Shown here: positions 5,077-11,588 of the stretch, one piece after another
Layout: each line of letters opens with the position of its first letter
Position numbering within the stretch: the first letter of the stretch is position 1
Source: Balneolaceae bacterium
GTDB taxonomy: Bacteria; Bacteroidota; Rhodothermia; Balneolales; Balneolaceae
Length of the DNA: 11,588 nt
Reading direction: 5' to 3'
NCBI GenBank assembly: GCA_021767245.1
Contig: JAASTO010000071.1
Span: 1 to 11,588 of the forward strand
Position numbers and translations under genes: made by a program
The notes under the pieces: model-generated
Databases searched by the model: none
Told to the model about the DNA's origin: nothing
What the model saw: the letters and a program-made list of their open reading frames with translations, nothing else

Positions 5077-6390
5077 TCAAAGTTCATAGTAAGCACCGGC
5101 TCCTTTCACATCAGAGGATTTTAGTATGTTCTTCTCCACCAAATCTTTTAAATCCCGACTGGCTGTATTTCTGGAAACCTCAAATAGATCCTGATATTCA
5201 GCATTTGTGATTCGAGAATGCTCTTTCACATATTTAACAGCCTTAATCTGGCGCTCATTTAAATCCAGCTTTCTTAACTGTTCTTCTGAATAGCGGTCTT
5301 TAAACAGGGTTACTTTAAAACCACCCTGGAATTCCGTCATTTCGGGTTCGGGTAGCCCAAACTCGTTACAAGCTTCTAAAATCCTTATGGTACCCCGGCC
5401 CCAAGCATCTATATATCCCGCCTTAAAGCATACATCGGCAATGAGCGGATTTCTTGGTTTAGAAGCATGCGGACGTTTTAAATCAGCTTCCTTTATCCCA
5501 TCGGGTAAGTTTCCGTCATTCCAGATGCTCAGGCTATGGTCATCTATCCTGAGCTGGGTTTGAGCGCCTGTATAATTTCTGTGCACCAGTGCATTTAGGA
5601 TCATTTCGCGTACGGCATCTACCGGGTATTCATCTCGCTCATAACGCTGCAAGCCCTGAAAATCGATGGGATGTGTTAAGAATTTGGCATTGAGCATTTC
5701 AGGGACACGATCTTTTAACTGAATGAGATTGCCTTCCAGCACCTCATGAAATTTCAGATCAGCCGATGAATCACCAAATTTTCCAATCTTAACGGGCTGA
5801 TTGGTATAAAACCTGCCCGGATCTTTCCCAAACAATATGAGTGCGGCTCGATAGATCTTATCGCCTTCTGAAAGCCTGAGTTTGGCCAGTAAATCAGGAA
5901 TCGAGATGTCTTCTTCTACGTTAATCCTGTTTGCTTTGGAGGCATCTCTTATGAACCGTTTAATGCTGTCTTCGTCTATGTCGTTATAACCGGCCTTCTT
6001 CTCAACAACGGCATCCCAGGTTTTACCGGAGCGTTTCAATAAAAACTCGTTTAAAGCAGCGCCTTTCAATTCCTGTTTGGTGGAGCCGGAACGATAGTAA
6101 TAGGAACCACGGTAAGAAATAGGAACTTCATAGGGCGGGACCACGATTTCTATATATTGCTTCCCTTTTTCTTCATGCAGATTAACTTCCACAAATACAC
6201 CCAGTTGGTCGCGAATCTTATTCGGCAGATCTTCCAGCAGTTTTTCGGCTTTATCTGTACCAATCACTTCTCCCTGATCATTTTTGCCGATGTATATTTT
6301 GCCGCCCCGGGCATTGGCGAACCCAGATATCCACTTCAGGTATTCATCCTTCCATGTTGATTTCCATTCTATGTTTTGGCTTTCACTCAT
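5077..6390 (-). CDS. AlbA_2 (Schlafen-like) / GHKL ATPase-like / winged-helix protein
   Basis: A 437-residue protein of the family often annotated as ATP-binding protein or RecG-related transcriptional regulator. Residues about 6-118 match the AlbA_2 domain, with SGFANARGGKIYIG at 22-35 and a YYYRSGSTK-type end near 97-105. Residues about 255-360 carry GHKL-like motifs: EMILNALVHRNY (262-273), IWNDGNLP (289-296) and GRGTIRILEAC (331-341). Residues about 378-437 form a winged helix-turn-helix (TNAEYQDLFEVSRNTASRDL, 395-414). Such proteins are thought to bind nucleic acid; some Schlafen-type AlbA_2 domains cleave RNA. Its ATG sits inside the stop region of the methyltransferase gene (ATGA overlap), so translation is probably coupled and it likely acts as sensor, regulator or effector for that module. 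The 3' end runs directly into the 11-bp repeat cluster. The role is inferred from context. Confidence 0.88.
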   Translation of the reverse strand: MSESQNIEWKSTWKDEYLKWISGFANARGGKIYIGKNDQGEVIGTDKAEKLLEDLPNKIRDQLGVFVEVNLHEEKGKQYIEIVVPPYEVPISYRGSYYYRSGSTKQELKGAALNEFLLKRSGKTWDAVVEKKAGYNDIDEDSIKRFIRDASKANRINVEEDISIPDLLAKLRLSEGDKIYRAALILFGKDPGRFYTNQPVKIGKFGDSSADLKFHEVLEGNLIQLKDRVPEMLNAKFLTHPIDFQGLQRYERDEYPVDAVREMILNALVHRNYTGAQTQLRIDDHSLSIWNDGNLPDGIKEADLKRPHASKPRNPLIADVCFKAGYIDAWGRGTIRILEACNEFGLPEPEMTEFQGGFKVTLFKDRYSEEQLRKLDLNERQIKAVKYVKEHSRITNAEYQDLFEVSRNTASRDLKDLVEKNILKSSDVKGAGAYYEL

Positions 6391-9300
6391 TGGTTTGCAT
6401 CTACCTCAAAATCCTCATACTCCTCCTCACTCAACCCAAACTCCGGGTCCACCACTTGTACCTCTTCCCAGGTGAGGTTGTAGAGCTTGTACACCATCGT
6501 GTCTATTTGTTTTTCTAAAGCGGTGGAGTCGGCGTCGGAATTGGCTTCTTTTTGGGTGAGGATTTGATCGACTAAATCAATTATTTCAGAAGCATAGTCC
6601 GAGTTAGTAATCAAGGGAAATTGCTTACAATTCTGGATAAGAATTTTCTGAAAAGTATTTTTTTCAGGATCTAGAAACTTTGCTGAATGATAAAAGTTTA
6701 TCAATTCTGAGTTTAATAACCCACAAATATACTTTGGATGAACCGAGTCATCTTTGGAAAGTATTGCAAACCCAATCTGAGTATGATATAAATCCTGCTC
6801 TGTATAGCCAGCATAAATACTTGGAGGATCACCTGAAATAATCTGACGAACAATTACCCTTGGCTTAGTAAAAAACTTTCTTTTTCTAGGAGCCCCTAGC
6901 CAATCTCCATATTTTAAATATTCTCGAATTTCGTCACTCACAATATACTTTTGAACGTTTCTTCCAGAAATGAGAGGCACGTAATCTTGGCCCTTCTTAG
7001 TATCACTGTGAAATGCTTTTGTCTTTATTTGTTTTTGTGAGTGACCTTTATAGGAATCATAAGGTGTTATACCTAGTGAAAAGTCGCAATATTTCTCGAA
7101 AGGCTCAGTATCAAGGGATTCTATTTTATCAATCACTTGGGTTGCTTCAGGAGATATAAATATATTGAACTTTTTAATTTCATCTTCTTGCCACTTTTTC
7201 CTATCAAAAATCTGATATTCCAAAGAACCAAAATCAATCTCTTGATCATTCTTATAAAAAGCGCCGAAAATATTGTCGTCGTTATTTTTTCCTGAAAGAA
7301 TTAGTACAATTGTTTCGACAATAGCATTTTGAAATATATTGTCAGGTAACTTCAAAATCTTCTTTACATACTCTACAATATGTTTTCGAATTTTGGTGTA
7401 AGAACTGTTTAAAAGAATTGAATTCGGATTTATAAATGTAAGGACACATTTACTATTACCTAATGCCCACCCCTTTTCAATAAAAATTGAATACAAATTA
7501 ATTCTGTTTTCAGTAGTCGAAAATTTTTCAAATAGTAAATTTACCTGTTCTTTATTTAAGCCTTTAATATCTACGTATGGTGGGTTAGCAATCACAATGT
7601 CAAAACCTGTATCATCTGTAAACTGCTCATTTAAAATCTCAGGGAAGTCTAACTTCCAATCAAAATGCTGAAATGGATTTTTCGGATTATCTCTTAAATC
7701 CTTTAAAGTCTTAATCAATTGTTTCCATCTTTGAGTATCAACCCAGCGATTCATCCGCTCATTTATTTTTTTACCGCTTCCAGTAGGCTTTTTCTCCTCT
7801 CCTTTGGTTTGAATCATTAAAGACAATTGGTTGATAAGTAAGTCAATCTTTTGATTCCTAACCTTCAGTGCTAATTCTTCCTTTTTATCTGATCCAGCTT
7901 TAAAATATTGTCTTTGAGTCTCTGTTATATCTTTTAGCAATTTTTGACGTTTCAAAAACTCTTCGTGCCCAAACATATTTGACTGTGAGTCTTCTAAGTC
8001 CCATTCAATTTCTAAAGGTTCTCCCTCAAACTTGCTAACAAGCGAGTCTCCAACTACAATTTTGTAATCCAGGTTGGGCAGAGCCGTGGGTTTTTCCTCA
8101 TCCACAATCAACGAGAGCCAGAAGCGCAGCCGGGCAATGTCCACAGCTCCTTTTTCAATATCTACCCCATAAATGGAGTTTTGGATGATCTGCTTTTTTA
8201 CCTCCGCCGGGTGCCAGTCGTCGTCAGGCAGCTCCCAAATGGCCTGCACATTATCAGGCGAGAGATGGTGTAAGGTTTCCACCGCCTGGTAAATCTCCTG
8301 CAATATCCCCATCGGGAACGCACCGGACCCAATGGCCGGGTCGCAGACTTTCACTTCTTTCAAAGACTTCAAGATCGGCTCGGTAAAACCCACAAGTTCC
8401 CCGGCTTCCTGTTTCTTAATCAAATCCTCAAGGTGCTCCCGTAATTCCTCTTTCTCAGAGTCCTCCGTGCCCTCAGTGGTAAGTTCTGTCAGCAAATACT
8501 CAATCAAACTCTCCTGACACATGTAGTGCACAATGGGCTTGGGCGTGTAGTAGGCGCCTTTGTCTTTGTTATCCTCCAGCAGATTCTCAAAAATGTGCCC
8601 CAACATTTCAGGGTCCACCGCAATGGTGTGATCGCCCGGACTGTCCTCATGAATAGTAAAATTATAGGCGCTCAGGAAATCGAGGAAGCCGCGCGTATTT
8701 GGACTTTCGGTATCCTCGGGATTGGAAAACAGCTCTCCCGGCAACGGCAGGCTTTCCGTATTGTGGTCGGTTTCATCCTTCTCAAACAGTCCACCATTTA
8801 GAAACGGAATATACACCGTACTGCCATCCGGCATGTCAAAAGCATGATCATTATCCCGGTTCAGCGTGTCAAAAAAGAGCTTGGTAAGCCATTGACTGTA
8901 AAACTGATCTTTTTCACCATCAGGAACCTGCTTAAAAAGGTCATAAATAAAATCCGGTTTGCCATCTTTGAACTCCGTAGAGTCTGCTCCCAGCCACTGT
9001 TTCTTCTGCACAAAATAGAGGAATACGATTCGGCCCAGCAATTTCTTTACAAAATCACGGGCTTCCTTTTCATGATCGGTTGTCGCCTTAAAATAAAACT
9101 GAAACTGGGAGATGCGGTCTCCTACTTCCTTGACTCCACTTTTGGTCCAGATTTTTCCGGTCAGGTAGCCCACAAACTTATCGTACTGTTCTTTGTATTC
9201 CTTGAAAAACTCCTTGGAAACCTTCTGTACGGAAAATGCCTTCAGTACATGTTCGAGGGTATTTTCACTTCCCTTTTGCACCACTTTAATCAACTGACCG

Positions 9301-9767
9301 GCGGCGGTCTTACAAGATTCGGACGGCCCCACTACATAGGTATAGCGCTTGGGATGCGTTTCCTCTTTAATAGTATTACCATCCTCATCCCATCCATAAC
9401 GCTCAGAATAAAAAGTAATGCGCCACTCATCGGTTTCCGGCTGGTAATAGGAAATTAACGCACCATCTGTTAAACCGGCAATCACTTCGTTATCAACCAA
9501 TTTTCGGAGTCCCACCCGGTTTCGGGTCAACTGTACAGAATCCGGCTTGAGTTCCACTTCTAAAAAAATTAGTGTGTCGCCATCAAGATCAACTTCCCCG
9601 AACTGCACAATATGATTGGCCAGGTTTCGCTGTTCTTCACGCGTAAATCGGGTCGGACGATCCTGCGCAAACAGATTGGCTTCCGGAAACATCTCCAGCA
9701 AAACTCCTTTCCATGTATCCCGATTGTAGTTTGCTCTTAGCTTTCTTTGCAGCTCTTGTTTAGTCAT
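6387..9767 (-). CDS. Eco57I-type adenine-specific DNA methyltransferase with N-terminal nuclease-like domain (type IIG-like)
   Basis: Predicted to transfer a methyl group from S-adenosylmethionine to adenine N6 in DNA. In residue numbers from the ATG at 9767: an N-terminal segment with LEVELK around 69-74 resembles the ExK half of a PD-(D/E)xK nuclease; the SAM-binding motif I DPAIGSGAF is at 476-484; YGVDIEKGAV follows at 533-542; GDSL is near 573-576; the catalytic motif IV NPPY is at 728-731 (order N6-adenine, gamma-like). Residues about 893-1058 look like a TaqI-type target-recognition domain (GITPYDSYKG, PLISGRNVQKY, KPRVIVRQI). The frame can start six bases earlier at a TTG (9773), but ATG 9767 has a weak AGAAG seven bases upstream and is preferred. 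The stop overlaps the next start as ATGA. Positions about 6580-8040 are much more AT-rich than the rest. A pure modification enzyme without nuclease activity remains possible. Confidence 0.93.
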   Translation of the reverse strand: MTKQELQRKLRANYNRDTWKGVLLEMFPEANLFAQDRPTRFTREEQRNLANHIVQFGEVDLDGDTLIFLEVELKPDSVQLTRNRVGLRKLVDNEVIAGLTDGALISYYQPETDEWRITFYSERYGWDEDGNTIKEETHPKRYTYVVGPSESCKTAAGQLIKVVQKGSENTLEHVLKAFSVQKVSKEFFKEYKEQYDKFVGYLTGKIWTKSGVKEVGDRISQFQFYFKATTDHEKEARDFVKKLLGRIVFLYFVQKKQWLGADSTEFKDGKPDFIYDLFKQVPDGEKDQFYSQWLTKLFFDTLNRDNDHAFDMPDGSTVYIPFLNGGLFEKDETDHNTESLPLPGELFSNPEDTESPNTRGFLDFLSAYNFTIHEDSPGDHTIAVDPEMLGHIFENLLEDNKDKGAYYTPKPIVHYMCQESLIEYLLTELTTEGTEDSEKEELREHLEDLIKKQEAGELVGFTEPILKSLKEVKVCDPAIGSGAFPMGILQEIYQAVETLHHLSPDNVQAIWELPDDDWHPAEVKKQIIQNSIYGVDIEKGAVDIARLRFWLSLIVDEEKPTALPNLDYKIVVGDSLVSKFEGEPLEIEWDLEDSQSNMFGHEEFLKRQKLLKDITETQRQYFKAGSDKKEELALKVRNQKIDLLINQLSLMIQTKGEEKKPTGSGKKINERMNRWVDTQRWKQLIKTLKDLRDNPKNPFQHFDWKLDFPEILNEQFTDDTGFDIVIANPPYVDIKGLNKEQVNLLFEKFSTTENRINLYSIFIEKGWALGNSKCVLTFINPNSILLNSSYTKIRKHIVEYVKKILKLPDNIFQNAIVETIVLILSGKNNDDNIFGAFYKNDQEIDFGSLEYQIFDRKKWQEDEIKKFNIFISPEATQVIDKIESLDTEPFEKYCDFSLGITPYDSYKGHSQKQIKTKAFHSDTKKGQDYVPLISGRNVQKYIVSDEIREYLKYGDWLGAPRKRKFFTKPRVIVRQIISGDPPSIYAGYTEQDLYHTQIGFAILSKDDSVHPKYICGLLNSELINFYHSAKFLDPEKNTFQKILIQNCKQFPLITNSDYASEIIDLVDQILTQKEANSDADSTALEKQIDTMVYKLYNLTWEEVQVVDPEFGLSEEEYEDFEVDANQ

Positions 9768-9785
9768 AATCAATCTTCTGTACGA

Positions 9786-11588
9786 TTAAACGGTAAATGA
9801 TTCCGAAATGATAATTTTTGGCTCCAGCGGAGATTTCGATCGTTCTTCCTGCTTCGGTTCGAATTCCGACCTTCCATTTTCCAGCAGCGGATAGGAATTC
9901 AGGATCTTGATCAGGTGTTGGTGAAATTCCGAGCCTTTAAGATCTTTCACTTTTTTGAACAGTTTGTTCACTTCACGTGGCAACTTCTGAAATTTCCCTA
10001 CAGCGACGGCTTCCCGTGCTTTTTTGAGCAGTTCCTTGTCCTCCTCCGAAGCAAATTCCGTATTGGACTGCATTTTCAAAATGCCAATGGCTTTCTTTTC
10101 GTTAGGCCCCAGCTTATTCCCGGACGTGGTTTCCAAAGCCCGTTTTTGGAGTCCTGCTTTAAATGATTGCACGGCCGAGCTTACTTGCTCGTGGTGTTGG
10201 TCGTGAAGCTTGGTTCCCTTTTCGGTGACTTTGGCCTCAAACAGCCGGGCTGCTTCCACAAAGGTGAGTTCTTCCAGTTCGCCCTTCGCATCAATATAGT
10301 AGAAGGCATCCCTTTTCTCGTTTTTCAGATAGGTTAGCGTACTGAGCTTTCGGGTTTTATCCTTACGACCGGTCCGGGCCCTGAGAGGAACCGAGGAACG
10401 AATTTTGTTGTAAATGTCAGGGTCCTCATCCCGCAAACGCCTGAGGAAATTAAGATACACCAACCGCTCATCCCGTTCCTCTTCCGGCACACGTTCAAAG
10501 AGCCCAAACGAATCATACTCTTCCTCGCTGGAATAAATCTGACTGTCTTCTCCCAACGCCGTATGGAAAGCCTGCAATTTTATAAACGCTTTTTGATTCA
10601 GGTCGATCTCGCTATCGGCTTCCTGTGTGGGATAGAAATTAAAAATGTGAATGTAATCCGCTTGTGTACCCACACGATTCACTCGCCCAATACGCTGCAT
10701 CAATTTGGTGGAGTTCCAGGGGATGTCATAATTCACAATCACATTAGAGCGATGAAGGTTCACGCCTTCAGCCAGTACTTCCGTGGTAATGACAATATTG
10801 TAATCATCCTTTTGCTCGGTAATCGGGATGTTGGCGTCAAAATTTTCACGGATAAGCGGAGCGCGATCTTTTTGGTTATCTCCATTAACCGTCAGTACTT
10901 TTTGGATGCCATGTTCCTCCATTTTGTCAGAGAGATAATCAATGGTTTCCTTCGACTCCGAAAACACCACCAGCTTATGCTGATCATTTAACTCACTATT
11001 CATGAATGTGGACTTCAGTTCGTCTAAAAAAGTATCCAGTTTAGGATCGTAGGTAACCTTACTCCAGCGCTCTGTTAAATCATCCAAAATTTCCTGATCG
11101 TTTTTAACACCCGGCTTATAACGCTCGTCAAAATCGTCGATCTCAAAAACTAAAATTTCCGTCTGATCTTCCGGGTCGTTGAGCATTTCCTCCAGCTCAT
11201 CCTCTGTTTTATCATTTTGGTTGAGGATGTAGTCGGCAATATCCAGCTTGGGCGCGATATACACTTTCCCATTTTCCAGCATTTTCAGCATGGCTGAATT
11301 GTTTCGCCGGTAGCGCTCCAGTGATTTATGAAAAGCATAAAAGCTGCTATCCAGTCGCTTAACCAGAAGACTCTTCATCAAAATGGCCAACTGATCAGAA
11401 ATCACTTCTGCCTGATTATTGAAGAATTTTTCCTGAGCTTCTTTCGGTAAAAATCGAATAGCCTGATAACGATAATACTTCAACCCGGTATCCGTAAACT
11501 TGAGCAACTGCATCGTTTCATCGTACAGCTCATTCAGTTTTGGATCGAGCTGATAGAGTATCGGCTTAGGAGGCTTTATATCTGGGAA
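9786..11588 (-). CDS. Superfamily 2 (SNF2/HepA-like) helicase, C-terminal part; 5' end beyond window
   Basis: The reading frame stays open to the right edge (25 codons before the first internal ATG at 11513), so the start and the first RecA-like lobe with Walker A and B lie outside. What is visible is the second RecA-like lobe. A motif IV-like VVFSESKETIDYL lies near 10930-10975, motif V TTEVLAEGVNLH near 10756-10791, and the arginine-finger motif VI QRIGRVNRVG near 10666-10697. A charged helical tail of about 300 residues with no recognised domain follows. Motifs V and VI are typical of ATP-driven DNA translocases related to HepA/SNF2. The methyltransferase gene follows after a gap of about 18 bp, which points to one operon and a role in restriction or phage-DNA surveillance. 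Relatives in such operons sometimes carry an N-terminal PLD nuclease; that part cannot be seen here. DrmD of DISARM is a possible relative, unproven. Confidence 0.88.
   Translation of the reverse strand, partial: FPDIKPPKPILYQLDPKLNELYDETMQLLKFTDTGLKYYRYQAIRFLPKEAQEKFFNNQAEVISDQLAILMKSLLVKRLDSSFYAFHKSLERYRRNNSAMLKMLENGKVYIAPKLDIADYILNQNDKTEDELEEMLNDPEDQTEILVFEIDDFDERYKPGVKNDQEILDDLTERWSKVTYDPKLDTFLDELKSTFMNSELNDQHKLVVFSESKETIDYLSDKMEEHGIQKVLTVNGDNQKDRAPLIRENFDANIPITEQKDDYNIVITTEVLAEGVNLHRSNVIVNYDIPWNSTKLMQRIGRVNRVGTQADYIHIFNFYPTQEADSEIDLNQKAFIKLQAFHTALGEDSQIYSSEEEYDSFGLFERVPEEERDERLVYLNFLRRLRDEDPDIYNKIRSSVPLRARTGRKDKTRKLSTLTYLKNEKRDAFYYIDAKGELEELTFVEAARLFEAKVTEKGTKLHDQHHEQVSSAVQSFKAGLQKRALETTSGNKLGPNEKKAIGILKMQSNTEFASEEDKELLKKAREAVAVGKFQKLPREVNKLFKKVKDLKGSEFHQHLIKILNSYPLLENGRSEFEPKQEERSKSPLEPKIIISESFTV

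Noticed and set aside
4983..5210. Plus-strand open frame running through the 11-bp repeats
   Set aside because: Its first half is made of repeat-derived codons and its second half is antisense to the winged-helix end of the AlbA_2 gene; no independent support.
8844..9458. Long plus-strand open frame (204 codons) opposite the methyltransferase gene
   Set aside because: It lies entirely antisense to a well-supported gene, has no recognisable motifs and a low-complexity hydrophobic composition; a shadow of the real frame.
9768..9773. TTG start for the methyltransferase
   Set aside because: It adds only two residues; the ATG at 9767 is better spaced from the weak AGAAG and is the more usual start codon.
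10563..10991. Plus-strand open frame (142 codons) opposite the helicase
   Set aside because: It is antisense to helicase motifs IV to VI, which explain the sequence fully; no ribosome site or domain.
1..11588. tRNA, rRNA, insertion sequence or transposase signs
   Set aside because: I looked on both strands and saw no cloverleaf-like sequence, transposase frame or terminal inverted repeats.

Overview
The window looks like part of a bacterial defence island, cut at both ends. Every gene I can support lies on the minus strand, so transcription runs from high to low coordinates. Moderate-to-low GC, short intergenic gaps, ATGA overlaps, mostly weak Shine-Dalgarno sites and the flavour of the proteins suggest a member of the Bacteroidota/Balneolota group. 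That placement is an impression from composition and protein style, not from a marker gene. No stretch over 300 bases lacks a gene.

Right part (about 5077-11588): a three-gene operon. It has (1) the C-terminal two thirds or so of a superfamily 2 (SNF2/HepA-like) helicase that runs off the right edge; (2) a 1126-residue Eco57I-type adenine-N6 methyltransferase with an N-terminal ExK nuclease-like segment and a C-terminal TaqI-like recognition domain; and (3) a protein with an AlbA_2/Schlafen-type N-terminus, a GHKL-type ATPase-like core and a winged-helix C-terminus. Together they look like a helicase-assisted restriction/modification or methylation-based phage defence module. The methyltransferase gene is compositionally mosaic: a block of about 1.45 kb covering the NPPY-containing core and the recognition domain is far more AT-rich than both flanks of the same gene.

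Middle (about 3279-5076): just past the AlbA_2 gene is a cluster of 11-bp repeats, then a small CxxC/CxxxxC protein of unknown function with its own candidate terminator. After that comes a compact toxin-antitoxin-chaperone (TAC) operon: a HigB-family RNase toxin, a HigA antitoxin with an extended C-terminal tail, and a SecB-like chaperone that overlaps the antitoxin by ATGA. The tail is the expected chaperone-addiction segment.

Left part (1-3199): a second tightly packed operon. It has a TIGR02391/Ymh-family protein with an RxxxxH motif; a 258-residue protein whose C-terminal half looks DUF4145/HEPN-like; an unrecognised 110-residue protein whose strand pattern recalls one sliding-clamp-like domain; and the first 419 residues of an McrB-type AAA+ restriction NTPase with a ScoMcrA-like N-terminal head domain, cut by the left edge. 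McrC, if present, would lie beyond position 1.

So at least three defence or addiction units are stacked head to tail. The most promising for a new system are the Ymh-HEPN-like-110 aa-McrB operon, which may be a type IV restriction system with accessory genes, and the helicase-methyltransferase-AlbA_2 operon with the repeat cluster behind it.
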